DNA of 64,000 nt from Paenibacillus silvisoli (GTDB taxonomy: Bacteria; Bacillota; Bacilli; Paenibacillales; Paenibacillaceae), in NCBI RefSeq assembly GCF_030866765.1, contig NZ_CP133017.1, forward strand, positions 97,501 to 161,500, in the 5' to 3' direction. The translations under genes and the position numbers were made by a program. Below, in pieces: positions 35,999-45,364 of this stretch (positions are counted from its first letter, which is position 1; each line of letters begins with the position of its first letter). The notes under the pieces are model-generated. The model was not told the origin of the DNA and did not search any database. It worked only from the letters and a program-made list of their open reading frames with translations.

Positions 35999-36559
35999 GT
36001 GTCAGACTTATATTCCACGGTTTTTAATATGATTGAGGCTCGAAATCGGCATTTGCAATCTCTAACCGTATCGGAAGGAGTAACAGATCAGATAGAGCTC
36101 CAAACAAGCAACGGCGATGTGATTGCTGAAATCCATGAGGGCGTTCTTGGGCAAGTAGAGATGACGATCGGTAACGAGTCTGCGACCATTTCAGAAAATG
36201 TTATGGGCGGCGATACGATTGATTTCGGCAACGGCGACGTTATTCAAACTTATACCAATATAAATGGCGGTGAAACGTTTTATAGTCTTACTGATGTAGT
36301 CGGTTATACGCAGTCTAGTCCGATCTTTGACGGGGTTGACTTTTACAATGGCAATTATGAGAAGGTAGCCAGTTTATCTAATCCCGATATGTTTGGAAAT
36401 ATGGATGTTACATATTCCTCTTTGTTGACAGGTGAAAGCGGCTTGGACTTAACGGCACAGGACTGGGCGCAGTTTGACAGCACATTTGACGTTGATATCG
36501 ATTTGGATGGCGGGGATACGATAGCAGACATCCTAAACATGATTGCTGATTGGAGTTAA
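35999..36559 (+). CDS. Unrecognised acidic beta-rich protein (186 aa), first gene of an orphan pair
   Basis: The GTG start at 35999 follows ATGGAGGG. The product is very acidic, has no signal peptide or membrane helix, and is dominated by short beta-strand-like segments. An approximate internal repeat recurs at about 40-residue spacing: NGDVIAEI at 38-45, NGDVIQTY at 78-85 and NGNYEKVASL at 117-126. The end is Asp-rich (DVDIDLDGGDT). I recognise no family. The next gene begins 5 bases after its stop, so the two are translationally linked. Composition is AT-rich compared with the housekeeping genes. Confidence 0.72.
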   Translation: MSDLYSTVFNMIEARNRHLQSLTVSEGVTDQIELQTSNGDVIAEIHEGVLGQVEMTIGNESATISENVMGGDTIDFGNGDVIQTYTNINGGETFYSLTDVVGYTQSSPIFDGVDFYNGNYEKVASLSNPDMFGNMDVTYSSLLTGESGLDLTAQDWAQFDSTFDVDIDLDGGDTIADILNMIADWS

Positions 36560-36564
36560 CCCGG

Positions 36565-38496
36565 ATGAAGACGATTGCTCCGTTTCAAAACGCTAAAGAA
36601 CAATTTTATCAGTTGCGTAATACATTTGATTCCCATTTCCCGGCCAACGTGACTGAGGAGATCGCTGCATTTATTTATAAGGAACGAGACGATAAGTACG
36701 ACATCGTTCAGCAGGTCATAGATGAACGGTTGATTCCAATCAAGGAATTAGTCAAAAAAAATGACCCCAAATTGGATCGAAAGATGAGAACCGTGCTGTT
36801 TATCGAGAAAACGAATCCGAACGAGTTGGCGAAGGATATTCAGAGGATTATATCTCTTGAGTGTTTATTTGATGAGTACCAACGATTTATTGAAACGTTG
36901 GCATCCAGAGTACACGGAAGGGGAGTCTTGAAATATCAGCTTAATCCGGAGTTAAGGCAGTTCATTCAATCCGGAATCCATTCGACGGCCAGCAGGGTCA
37001 AGGAAGCACTAGAGGAATATGCCCGAGCCATTAAAGATTTTGCTCATTTACTTCATCAAATCAAGAGCAGCGTAGGGGAGAAAGCATTTCTGAGATTAGG
37101 GGCATCCGTTCTTGGGGGCATGGCGGGAGGATTGTTCGGCTCGGTTATCGCTAGAGAAATTACATCTTCATTGTTAAGCGATAAGGACAAAATCATACAG
37201 TCAACTAATCAGGTATTTGAAAAGTGGGAACAATACTTGGAGGCATTCTCTGATCTCATCATAGAATTTGAATATAGCTATTTGCATATTGTTGCTACTT
37301 TATTTGGCGGAACGTTATTGCAATACGACAAGGAGTTCCGAAAGGCAAATCTACATATCGATCAGCTTGCATTAGGCGACTATAACTTCGCAATCGGTTT
37401 TACAAGCACGGAACTGCAGAAGGTACGGTCATGGGCGGACAACGCGATTCTAGAGATTAAAGGCTATATGAAAGAGCGACATACGGATAAGGCACTTGAA
37501 GCTAGTAACCGGTTTTATCAAACGGTCCAAAGCAGCTCTTTACTTAGAGAAGTGCCGTATAGCGAGCAGTATAGCTTAATTTACTTGGCAAACCTGCACA
37601 AGTACGCGGTATTGACTACGAAGGCCGAGGAGCTTAGAGCGAGTAACGAAATTGGGTTTATCGCCATGCTAATTGAAATATATAAGCAAATGCCTTATCT
37701 GGTCCATAACGAAGATTTAAAGCAAATCGGCGCCTTTCAACAAACGGATATCATTTTACACTGGATTCGCTTATGTCTGAAGTATGGAAACATTGAAGCG
37801 CTCCCTGTCTTATTAGATTATGGATTGCTCATGCAGAAGAGAGGATCGAATAGTGAGTTTTACAATGGCGAGCAACAAAGCGAGCATCGTAATAATGATT
37901 TAGAGAAGATTTTGTTCTTACTGGGGTTGTTCATAAAAGATTCTCAGAAAGTTGAACATCCATTCATCGTGCGTTGCGCTGAGCTAAAATATGTACCGCG
38001 GTTGTCTGCTATAAAAGATTTGAGAAACAGGTATACAGCGCAAGCAGGAACCGACCAGTTCTCTAAGTTCATGGTTAAGGCAGCTCGTATAAAGACACTT
38101 GTAAATGTCATCAAGCCTATTTTTAGAAGGAAGTTCAGAGCAGCGGTTTCCGTTATTCTCCTATTAGTGCTAGTTGGATATGCAGGTTATTCGCAACAAG
38201 AAAAAGTCCAGTCGTGGCTGGCCACAATAAGTAAAGAAATTGCCAAAGGGGAGGATCCTTCGGTTCCACTTGTAAGTAATGAAATTCATTATTTAGTCGT
38301 TACGACACCTCAAGCCAATGTCCGAGTTGAACCCTCTCTTCAAGCAAAGCCAGTCTCAATCGTTAATCAAAAAGACCGGCTTGAATATGCAAATGAAAAG
38401 CGTGAAGATGAAGAAAGACGCATATGGTATAAGATCGCTCTTCTTGATGGGCGGGCAGGATGGATTAGCAGTAAAACGGTGCAATGGTATGAATGA
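36565..38496 (+). CDS. Unrecognised membrane-anchored protein with glycine-zipper segment and C-terminal SH3 domain (643 aa)
   Basis: The ATG at 36565 follows GGAG at 36553-36556, inside the end of the previous gene. The first 160 residues are helical, with coiled-coil character. Residues 178-196 form a glycine-zipper-like hydrophobic stretch (GASVLGGMAGGLFGSVIA). Residues 210-520 are helical and repeat-like. A membrane helix lies at about 526-543, and a bacterial SH3-like domain at about 576-643 (VVTTPQANVRVEPSLQAKPV...GWISSKTV) would lie outside, where such domains bind cell wall. The whole protein matches no family I know. With its 186-aa neighbour it forms a compact two-gene unit. Confidence 0.75.
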   Translation: MKTIAPFQNAKEQFYQLRNTFDSHFPANVTEEIAAFIYKERDDKYDIVQQVIDERLIPIKELVKKNDPKLDRKMRTVLFIEKTNPNELAKDIQRIISLECLFDEYQRFIETLASRVHGRGVLKYQLNPELRQFIQSGIHSTASRVKEALEEYARAIKDFAHLLHQIKSSVGEKAFLRLGASVLGGMAGGLFGSVIAREITSSLLSDKDKIIQSTNQVFEKWEQYLEAFSDLIIEFEYSYLHIVATLFGGTLLQYDKEFRKANLHIDQLALGDYNFAIGFTSTELQKVRSWADNAILEIKGYMKERHTDKALEASNRFYQTVQSSSLLREVPYSEQYSLIYLANLHKYAVLTTKAEELRASNEIGFIAMLIEIYKQMPYLVHNEDLKQIGAFQQTDIILHWIRLCLKYGNIEALPVLLDYGLLMQKRGSNSEFYNGEQQSEHRNNDLEKILFLLGLFIKDSQKVEHPFIVRCAELKYVPRLSAIKDLRNRYTAQAGTDQFSKFMVKAARIKTLVNVIKPIFRRKFRAAVSVILLLVLVGYAGYSQQEKVQSWLATISKEIAKGEDPSVPLVSNEIHYLVVTTPQANVRVEPSLQAKPVSIVNQKDRLEYANEKREDEERRIWYKIALLDGRAGWISSKTVQWYE

Positions 38497-38598
38497 TGAC
38501 CATGCAGCGAATAGGGTCAATACTTGCCCTAGGGACTTCAATCGCGATATGCTGTATGTAGTATAATAACTACAGCATTCGATAGGAATGGATCCTCT

Positions 38599-39363
38599 AT
38601 GAAACTCGGTTTTTTTGACTCTGGAATAGGCGGGCTCACAGTTTTGGCGGAATCGCTAAGGCTGCTCCCTGCCGAGAACTATCTCTATATGGCGGATACG
38701 AAGCATGTCCCATACGGGACCAAATCGAAGGAAGAGGTACGTGCCTTCGTATTTGAAGCTGTAGAGAAAATGATTGAGCAGGGCATCGACGCGCTTGTAA
38801 TTGCATGCAACACGGCGACGAGCATTGCGATCAATGAGCTGCGGGAGCGGTATTCGTTTCCGATTGTCGGCATGGAGCCTGCGGTCAAGCCAGCCGTAGA
38901 GATGAACCGAAATACCGGCAAAAGAGTCCTTGTGTTTGCCACGCCGCTTACATTGAAGCAGCCCAAATATTATGCGCTTGTTTCGCGGGTGGATGAGAAC
39001 GGAATCGTGGATTCGCTGCCGATGCCCGAGCTTGTCCAGTACTGCGAATCCCTTCAATTCGACCGGCAGGTCATGGGCGAGTACTTCCGCGCCAAGCTTT
39101 CCCCTTATGATCTGAACAATTACGGCATTATCGTATTGGGCTGCACGCACTACCCATTTTATACGGATATCCTCCGCGACATTTTGCCGCCTCATATCGA
39201 GATCATTAACGGAAACGCCGGTACCGTCAGAAGATTGTCGGCATTGCTGAATCGCTATGGCATCGAAACAGGGTTGGGGCAAGGAAATGTGACGTTCACG
39301 TGCACCGGCGGGGAAGAGGCCTATATAGAAAAAATGAAGATGGCGCTGAGTCTTCTCAGATGA
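38599..39363 (+). CDS. murI: Glutamate racemase
   Basis: MurI makes D-glutamate for peptidoglycan. The 254-residue protein starts MKLGFFDSGIGGLTVL and has both catalytic cysteines, in ACNTAT (Cys70) and GCTHYP (about Cys181). Length and motifs are typical. It is monocistronic and followed by a bidirectional terminator. Confidence 0.96.
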   Translation: MKLGFFDSGIGGLTVLAESLRLLPAENYLYMADTKHVPYGTKSKEEVRAFVFEAVEKMIEQGIDALVIACNTATSIAINELRERYSFPIVGMEPAVKPAVEMNRNTGKRVLVFATPLTLKQPKYYALVSRVDENGIVDSLPMPELVQYCESLQFDRQVMGEYFRAKLSPYDLNNYGIIVLGCTHYPFYTDILRDILPPHIEIINGNAGTVRRLSALLNRYGIETGLGQGNVTFTCTGGEEAYIEKMKMALSLLR

Positions 39364-39383
39364 ATGGCGGTACGTAGTGCAAT

Positions 39384-39429
39384 AAAAAGCCGTTCCGATC
39401 GGTCGCATGACCTCTCGGAACGGCTTTTT
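39384..39429. terminator. Bidirectional terminator between murI and the azoreductase
   Basis: AAAAAGCCGTTCCGA (39384-39398) pairs with TCGGAACGGCTTTTT (39415-39429), giving A and T tracts for both convergent genes. Confidence 0.92.
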
Positions 39430-39448
39430 CATGTTCGATATGCTGGGA

Positions 39449-40072
39449 TTAGAACCCGGCCGCGATAGCCGCGACTTTATTCAAGCCGCTTTCGAGAATT
39501 TCCTCGGAGCGGTCTTTGTACTGGTTGTGCCCTTCGATGACGACGGTCTCAGGCTGGATGCCCCAGAGGCCGATCGAGGACGTAACGAAGCGGTTAGCTG
39601 CTTCCATCGCCGCCATGAATTCATTCGAATAGTCGCCGCCGCGAGCGCTCAGCAGCACGACTTTTTTGTCTCCTGCGAGGCCGATCGGACCTTCCGCCGT
39701 GTATTTGAACGTACGGCCCGCTTGCGCCAAGTAGGAGATGTAAGTAACGAGCGGTCCCGGAACCGTGAAGTTCCAGAGCGGGAACGCGAACACGACTTTG
39801 TCGACCGACAAAAATTGCTGGATATAGGTTTCGATCAAGTCCGCGAGCTGCTGCTCTTCTTCCGCAAGCGGGAATCCTTGGCTTTGCTTATAGATAGCGG
39901 TAATCGCTTTATTGCCATAGTACGGCAGCTCGACGTCGAATAGATCCAATTCGGTTACCTCATCATCAGGGTTCGCGTCTTTGTATGCGTTCAGAAACGT
40001 TTCGTACATTTTGACGCTGACCGCTTGGTCCGCGGGGCGATCGTTTGCTTTGACGAACAGTACTTTTGCCAT
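39449..40072 (-). CDS. azoR: FMN-dependent NADH-azoreductase
   Basis: The 207-residue flavodoxin-like protein contains FAFPLWNFTVPGPLVTYISYLAQAGRTF, the hallmark of AzoR enzymes. These reduce azo and quinone compounds with NADH, often giving protection against quinones. The ATG at 40072 follows AAGGAGG on the minus strand; a longer start has no ribosome site. Confidence 0.92.
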   Translation of the reverse strand: MAKVLFVKANDRPADQAVSVKMYETFLNAYKDANPDDEVTELDLFDVELPYYGNKAITAIYKQSQGFPLAEEEQQLADLIETYIQQFLSVDKVVFAFPLWNFTVPGPLVTYISYLAQAGRTFKYTAEGPIGLAGDKKVVLLSARGGDYSNEFMAAMEAANRFVTSSIGLWGIQPETVVIEGHNQYKDRSEEILESGLNKVAAIAAGF

Positions 40073-40259
40073 GTTGTGGTTCCTCCTTAGTGTCTGGATG
40101 CAAGTTGAATGAATGAACGTGCTCGGCCAAGCGGCCAAAGCAGGAGCTCAATAAACACAGTATAATAATGTTGCTTACTTTTTTCAAGTACCTTATTTAT
40201 AATTTGTTTCTTGCGGTCGGTAAGCGACACGAGCTAATACGCGAGGAGGAGATCATACA

Positions 40260-40394
40260 GTGAAGTTGAAGTACATCGGAGCGAACGATTTATTTTTGGA
40301 GATCTTTGAGGGTGAAAACCATCCGAAAGCAGATGCAGCAAGGCCGCTCTGCTTTTCGTGCATGGGTTGGTTAAAAACTGCGTTCAGCATCTAA
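40260..40394 (+). CDS. Possible small protein or gene remnant (44 aa)
   Basis: GTG 40260 is preceded by AGGAGGAG at 40243-40250, a very strong ribosome site. The frame runs 44 codons and its stop lies inside the 3' end of udk on the other strand. The sequence (MKLKYIGANDLFLEIFEG...) matches nothing I know and could be the surviving start of a longer gene. The strong site argues for translation, but the short length and overlap argue against. Confidence 0.35.
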   Translation: MKLKYIGANDLFLEIFEGENHPKADAARPLCFSCMGWLKTAFSI

Positions 40395-40997
40395 ATACTT
40401 CTCCGTCAAAATGGAAAGCAGCCGGATGCCGACCTCGTTCTGTCCGCCTTCCGGAATAATGATGTCGGCGTATTTTTTGGACGGTTCGATGAATGCCTCG
40501 TGCATCGGCTTGACGGTTTGCAAATATTGATCGTGAACGGATTGAATCGACCGGCCGCGCTCTTCGATGTCGCGCAGCACGCGGCGCAAAATACGCACGT
40601 CCGGATCGGTATCGACGAACACTTTAATATCGAGCATCGCCCGAAGATTCTCGTCGGATAGAACGTGAAGGCCTTCGATAATGATGATGTTGTAAGGCAT
40701 CAGCTTCTCGGTCTTGTCCGCGAACCGGGCATGCATCGTGAAATCGTATATTGGGGCGTATGCGGTCTGTCCGGCCTTCAGCATTTTCAAATGCTCGATC
40801 AGCAGGTCGTTGTCGAACACGAGCGGGTGATCGTAGTTCAACAACCCGCGTTCAGCCATCGAAAGATGGGGATGGTCTTTGTAATAGTTGTCCTGCGATA
40901 TAAACGTCACCTTGTCAGATCCGTGATGGTCAATGACCGAGCGTGCGACCGTCGTTTTCCCCGATCCCGTGCCGCCCGCGATTCCGATGATAAGCAT
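40371..40997 (-). CDS. udk: Uridine kinase
   Basis: Udk phosphorylates uridine and cytidine in pyrimidine salvage. The 208-residue protein has the P-loop GGTGSGKTT at about 8-16, the substrate-binding DNYYKDH, YDHPLVFDN, and IIIEGLHVL for Walker B. Length matches Bacillus Udk. The ATG at 40997 follows GGGAGG on the minus strand; the longer frame upstream has no typical Udk sequence. Confidence 0.96.
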   Translation of the reverse strand: MLIIGIAGGTGSGKTTVARSVIDHHGSDKVTFISQDNYYKDHPHLSMAERGLLNYDHPLVFDNDLLIEHLKMLKAGQTAYAPIYDFTMHARFADKTEKLMPYNIIIIEGLHVLSDENLRAMLDIKVFVDTDPDVRILRRVLRDIEERGRSIQSVHDQYLQTVKPMHEAFIEPSKKYADIIIPEGGQNEVGIRLLSILTEKYLDAERSF

Positions 40998-41185
40998 AGC
41001 TGTCAACGGCCTCCCTAAATGTGAAATCCACTCAATTTCAGTATTGTAGCATAGTGAGCGAACCATTCGCCAACTCCGCAACTTGTTCTACACAGGCGGC
41101 CCAATTCTTCCGATAACTATAATTGAGCGGAACGAACATGCTCACAGGTTCGCTGACATCTATGAATGGAAGGAGAGGTTCATGC

Positions 41186-41488
41186 ATGCACTACCTGTTT
41201 TGCCAGCAAGTGAAGATCGTGGATATGGACGACGAAATTATTTCGGAAGTATTATTCGATCACGGGGGATACGAGACGGCCGCTTTGTCGATTGGCTCCT
41301 CGGTCCTGATTTATCAATTGGGCTTGAAGCAGTTCGACGTCGTTTACGACAGACGGGAAGGCAAGATCGCCCGTTATAAGGTCGTAGATATCGAGATCGA
41401 CCTGATCACCCAACCGGCGGTCACTCGCGTGTTTCTGGAGCCGGTGAAGCTCATTGTCGGCCAGCATGATATCGGGGAAATTGCTTGA
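41186..41488 (+). CDS. Small protein of unknown function (100 aa)
   Basis: ATG 41186 follows AAGGAGAGG with 7-base spacing. The protein begins MHYLFCQQVKIVDMDDE and is mostly beta-strand-like with acidic patches. I recognise no family and see no signal peptide or membrane helix. It stands alone, divergent from udk and convergent with an MFS gene across a shared terminator. Confidence 0.7.
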   Translation: MHYLFCQQVKIVDMDDEIISEVLFDHGGYETAALSIGSSVLIYQLGLKQFDVVYDRREGKIARYKVVDIEIDLITQPAVTRVFLEPVKLIVGQHDIGEIA

Positions 41489-41500
41489 TTGTCTAACATG

Positions 41501-41538
41501 AAAAAGAACCCGCGGATATGGATATGCGGGTTCTTTTT
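41501..41538. terminator. Bidirectional terminator between the 100-aa gene and the MFS gene
   Basis: AAAAAGAACCCGC (41501-41513) pairs with GCGGGTTCTTTTT (41526-41538). Confidence 0.92.
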
Positions 41539-41551
41539 CATGTTTCTAGAT

Positions 41552-42817
41552 TTACGCGTCCGCTTGTGGTGTTACAACCGGATCTTTCAATCTGTAAAGA
41601 GGAAGCAGGAACACGATGCCGACGATAAACATCGCGGCAGAGAGCTGATAGGTCCAGGAGAGCGAGATACTGTCCTTCAGGAGGCCGGCGACGCTCATCG
41701 TTACAACCATGGCGCCCATGAACATCGGCGTCAGAATGCCGTTTACGCGTCCGACGAACGCTTCTTCGGTTTTGTTCAGAATGAGCGTGTTAATGCCGAT
41801 TTGAAGGGCCGGCATGAAGAAGCCGATCATCGCTTCCATCGCGAGCGTAAGCCAGAACATTTCGGAAAATCCCATGACCGAGACGCCGACCCCCGTCACA
41901 AGCATGCCCCATAGCACAAGCGTTTGCGGAGCAACCTTGTTCGAGAACACCATCGACAATCCTCCGCCGATCAGCATGGCCGCGCCGTTGGCCGCGAAGA
42001 GCCACTGCAGGTTCCCCTTCGGCAAGCCAAGCTGTTCCGTGATGAGAAACACGGCAAGCGTATGAATAAAGCCAATGCCGAGTCCCGCCGCGAGGAAGGA
42101 GCCGCCTAATGCGACGAGCGCTTTGCGGTGAAGAACGTAGTCGACTCCCATTTTCATTTCCGTCCAAATCGAGGTGCCGGCAGCTTGTTTCTGTTCGACC
42201 CTGTCCGCCGGCAGCAGCGTAAGTGCGGTTGCCGACACGAGGAAAGCGAGACAGACGATGCCCATGGACCAGTAGATGTCCAATTGCTCAAAGACGAACG
42301 TGCCCAGAATCGGGCCCAAAATCATAAACACCGCCATCATGGTCTGAAACAGAGCCATGCCGGCCTGCATTTGCTCTCCCGGCACGTGCAGTTTGAACAG
42401 CTTCATGCTGGAAGGCTGGGAGAACTGCGACAATATCGCCGAAACGAACGTCGCGAAGAATATCGCTTGCCACGAGCCGTAAATCAACGTCAGCAAAATG
42501 ACGAAGATCGATATCGCGCTCAGCAGGTCGCACAGTACCATCGTCCGCTTAGGCCGCCAGCGATCGGCGAATGCCCCGCCTATGAAGGAAAACACGAAAA
42601 TCGGCGCGAACTCGGCCACCGAGACGAGCGAGACGGCAAGCGCGTCACCGTCGGTCATTTCCACCACGAACAGGAGCACCGCGAAGTTGCGCACCCATAT
42701 TCCGATCTGCATGAATACGCCGGCAGACAGAATGGCTTGAATAAATCGATTTTTCAGCAAGGAGCCCATAGATGGCTTTGATTCGGATGAAGGGCTATTT
42801 GTTACAGGGATTTCCAT
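41552..42817 (-). CDS. MFS transporter (MefA/enterobactin-exporter-like 12-helix type)
   Basis: The 421-residue protein is predicted to have 12 membrane helices. GGAFADRWRPKRTMVLCDLLSAI corresponds to motif A, and VGRVNGILTPMF in the second half is typical of the MefA/EntS-like group of MFS exporters. The substrate is unknown. The start is uncertain: ATG 42817 is spaced better from AAAGGATG than ATG 42832. It is a single gene. Confidence 0.87.
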   Translation of the reverse strand: MEIPVTNSPSSESKPSMGSLLKNRFIQAILSAGVFMQIGIWVRNFAVLLFVVEMTDGDALAVSLVSVAEFAPIFVFSFIGGAFADRWRPKRTMVLCDLLSAISIFVILLTLIYGSWQAIFFATFVSAILSQFSQPSSMKLFKLHVPGEQMQAGMALFQTMMAVFMILGPILGTFVFEQLDIYWSMGIVCLAFLVSATALTLLPADRVEQKQAAGTSIWTEMKMGVDYVLHRKALVALGGSFLAAGLGIGFIHTLAVFLITEQLGLPKGNLQWLFAANGAAMLIGGGLSMVFSNKVAPQTLVLWGMLVTGVGVSVMGFSEMFWLTLAMEAMIGFFMPALQIGINTLILNKTEEAFVGRVNGILTPMFMGAMVVTMSVAGLLKDSISLSWTYQLSAAMFIVGIVFLLPLYRLKDPVVTPQADA

Positions 42818-43033
42818 TCGGCAACTATTCATCCTTTCTTAGTTAAATATAAGATCATATGTTCGGTATCTACTAATCTACTCTACTATAATTATGTCTA
42901 TTTAGGAACGGGAACATACGATAAAAATTGCTTGATTTCGTGCAAAAATTTGGCAAATTCTATATTCCCTTTGCCCGCATCGGCCTATAAAATAAAGATA
43001 GACTTACGATCAGATGAACGAGGTGAAGTGGAA

Positions 43034-44425
43034 TTGCTTAGAAAAGGAATGATTGCTCTTCTAAGTGTCATAATAGGCGGCGCGATGGTGACAGGAGGCT
43101 CCCCCGGCACGGCTGCTTCCGCACATGCGATTACGGTGGAGTTAAATGGCCAGGTCTTGCCGGTTGAGCATCCTCCATTATTGAAGAGCGGCGCAACGTT
43201 AATTCCCCTTCGGAACTTGCTGGAATCCCTAAACATTGATGTGCAATGGGAACCGGCTAAAGGGACAGTCACGCTTCACAGGTGGAATCGAACGGTACGG
43301 TTAGGAATTGGTCAGAACTCTGCCTCTCTGCAGGATAGAGGCCAGACATTGCGGCACATTCAGCTGAGTGCTCCCGCACAGCTGGTCGGCAATGTAACTT
43401 ACGTGCCTTTGCGGTTTTTAAGCGAATCCTTTGGGGCGGAAGTGGCGTGGAACGGCCAGGAGCAGAAGATACGCGTCCGGACCAAGTCCCCCGTTGATTC
43501 CAAAGCTTGGGAATATCGAATTGCAGCAAGCGTTACCAAGAGGACCTCGGAAGAATTCGGCGGATTGGCCGAAGTGAAACAGAAGATCGTGAAGCAATTC
43601 GAAGCTGTAAATCAGAAATTCAGAGTAGAGGCATTCGAGGGAACGCCGCGCTTTACGATTCATCCGGAAGATATTTATCTGGTTGAAGGCGACGGACGGC
43701 AGGAAGCGCTGACCAAGGACCATCCAAAGCATGAATTTATGGTCATTTACGATGCCTTCCCTGATGGAGGAGGAGGCTGGTACGGCGGTGAAGTCCAGTC
43801 GATTTATCATGCATGGCCAACCGGAGATTTCGGTTCTCTGTTTGATTCGGCGGCTACGGACGGACTTGTGCACGAATTTGCTCATGCGATCGGAAACGCA
43901 TTGGATCTTTATGCGCTAAACGTGGAGGCGGAACGAAATCCGATTTCGGGGAAGGGCTATAAGCCAGAGCGCTCCATCATGGCCTATCCATATGGGGAGA
44001 CCGTTTGGGATGATCACACGACAGCTGCGATAAATAAGGCCGGCGGGTATCCCGTGCTGGAGGACGATCGGTTCACGGCAGAGCAATTCCCGGATCGAAT
44101 GGAGATTGCGGCGCTTGACCGGGATGGCCGTCCGCTATCGGAGGCGAAGGTTCGGCTTTATCCCGTTGCCTGGTATAGCGGCGAAGTTCAGAAAACGCCG
44201 ATTCGGAGTGGTCAGACTAACGGGGAAGGGGTATGGCAGCTGGAGACGAATCCTTTCGAGCCCTTCTACAACGATTCCCCTTGGGCGATAAGGTACGCCA
44301 ATTTCCTAGTGGAAGCAGAGCTCGCGGACGGAAGCAAAGGCTACGAGTGGATGCCGATCAATCAAGTCCAGCTGCACCGGTATCGCTTCCCGAATGAACC
44401 TTATCGACTAGAGGTACGGATTTAG
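43034..44425 (+). CDS. Secreted stalk-domain protein with a HEFAH metallopeptidase-like motif
   Basis: TTG 43034 follows GAGGTGAAG and gives a clean signal peptide (about 1-30). Two stalk-type halves of a copper-amine-oxidase N-terminal domain follow (ITVELNGQVLPVEHPP...LIPLRNLLESL and YVPLRFLSESFGAEVAW). The central region holds LVHEFAHAIGNALDLYALNV, a zinc-binding HExxH motif with an upstream FMVIYDAFPDGGGGWYGG segment. An immunoglobulin-like C-terminal domain ends the protein. It looks like a secreted metallopeptidase anchored through its stalk, and the peptidase family is not identified. Confidence 0.78.
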   Translation: MLRKGMIALLSVIIGGAMVTGGSPGTAASAHAITVELNGQVLPVEHPPLLKSGATLIPLRNLLESLNIDVQWEPAKGTVTLHRWNRTVRLGIGQNSASLQDRGQTLRHIQLSAPAQLVGNVTYVPLRFLSESFGAEVAWNGQEQKIRVRTKSPVDSKAWEYRIAASVTKRTSEEFGGLAEVKQKIVKQFEAVNQKFRVEAFEGTPRFTIHPEDIYLVEGDGRQEALTKDHPKHEFMVIYDAFPDGGGGWYGGEVQSIYHAWPTGDFGSLFDSAATDGLVHEFAHAIGNALDLYALNVEAERNPISGKGYKPERSIMAYPYGETVWDDHTTAAINKAGGYPVLEDDRFTAEQFPDRMEIAALDRDGRPLSEAKVRLYPVAWYSGEVQKTPIRSGQTNGEGVWQLETNPFEPFYNDSPWAIRYANFLVEAELADGSKGYEWMPINQVQLHRYRFPNEPYRLEVRI

Positions 44426-44453
44426 AGCCAACACTGCCCTGTACTCGCTAACG

Positions 44454-44493
44454 AAAAAAAGAGGCTGTCCGGCATTCCGCCGGCAGCCTCTTC
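44454..44493 (-). terminator. Terminator of the sugar ABC operon
   Basis: On the minus strand AAGAGGCTGCCGGC pairs with GCCGGACAGCCTC around a short loop, followed by TTTTTTT. It lies 14 bases after the last permease gene. The convergent metallopeptidase gene may also use it. Confidence 0.88.
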
Positions 44494-44506
44494 GTGTTAT
44501 AAAGTA

Positions 44507-45361
44507 TTACTCTTTCACACCGCCAAGCGCAACGCCTGCGATGATGTAACGCGACAGAAGGAAATAGAACACGAACAACGGAAGCACGGTCAACGAAAGA
44601 CCCAAGTAAATGGAGCCGAACTCCGTCCGGTATATATCTCCTTTAAGCAAGCTGACCATGATCGGCAGCGTGTAGTTTTCCTTCTGCGTGAGAAGGATCA
44701 ACGGAGTGAATAAGTTGTTCCAGCTCCCGACGAAAATAAAGATGGCCTGCGTCGCCAAAGCCGGCATCATGAGCGGCAGCGTAATGCGGTTGAAGCTGAA
44801 AAACTCGCCTGCGCCGTCAATGCGTCCGGCTTCCACGATTTCCATCGATAACGAGCCGAGCAGGTATTGGCGCATGAAGAACACGACGGTCGGCGCGGCA
44901 ATGGCCGGCAGAATGAGCGGCAGCAGGTTGTTCGTCCAATGCAGTTGATACATGAATTTGTAGAAGCCGATTGCGCTCGCCTGCGCCGGAATCATCATGA
45001 CGCACATGATGAAGATAAAGAAAGGCTGGCGCATCTTCCACGTATACACAACGAGCGCATACGCGGTTAACGACGAGAAGTAGATCGCGCAGAGCGTCGT
45101 GCCCGCGGAGATCAAGAATGAATTAAAGAACCCCCGCAGTGGATCGAAGCTCTTGCCCACCAGCACATCCCAGTTCGTTTTGATATGCGTCGACGGAAAC
45201 AACGCAAGACCGTTTTGAATTTCCGCCGTGGAGCGCGTGGCGTTCACGAACATGATGTAGAAGGGAAAGATGCTGAGCAGCGCCAGGAAAATACAAACGA
45301 CGTAAATGATCGTTTTATTGAGGCCAAGGGAGAAGGAGCGTTTGTTTTGTATAGTTTCCAT
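44507..45361 (-). CDS. Carbohydrate ABC transporter permease (MalG type)
   Basis: The 284-residue protein has six predicted membrane helices and the EAA loop EAGRIDGAGEFFSFNRITLPL, which contacts the ATPase. It is the inner permease of a CUT1 sugar importer. The ATG follows GGAGG with 9-base spacing, and only 3 bases separate it from the preceding permease. No ATPase gene is in the operon, so the system probably shares a general MsmX-like ATPase. Confidence 0.92.
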   Translation of the reverse strand: METIQNKRSFSLGLNKTIIYVVCIFLALLSIFPFYIMFVNATRSTAEIQNGLALFPSTHIKTNWDVLVGKSFDPLRGFFNSFLISAGTTLCAIYFSSLTAYALVVYTWKMRQPFFIFIMCVMMIPAQASAIGFYKFMYQLHWTNNLLPLILPAIAAPTVVFFMRQYLLGSLSMEIVEAGRIDGAGEFFSFNRITLPLMMPALATQAIFIFVGSWNNLFTPLILLTQKENYTLPIMVSLLKGDIYRTEFGSIYLGLSLTVLPLFVFYFLLSRYIIAGVALGGVKE

Positions 45362-45364
45362 GGA

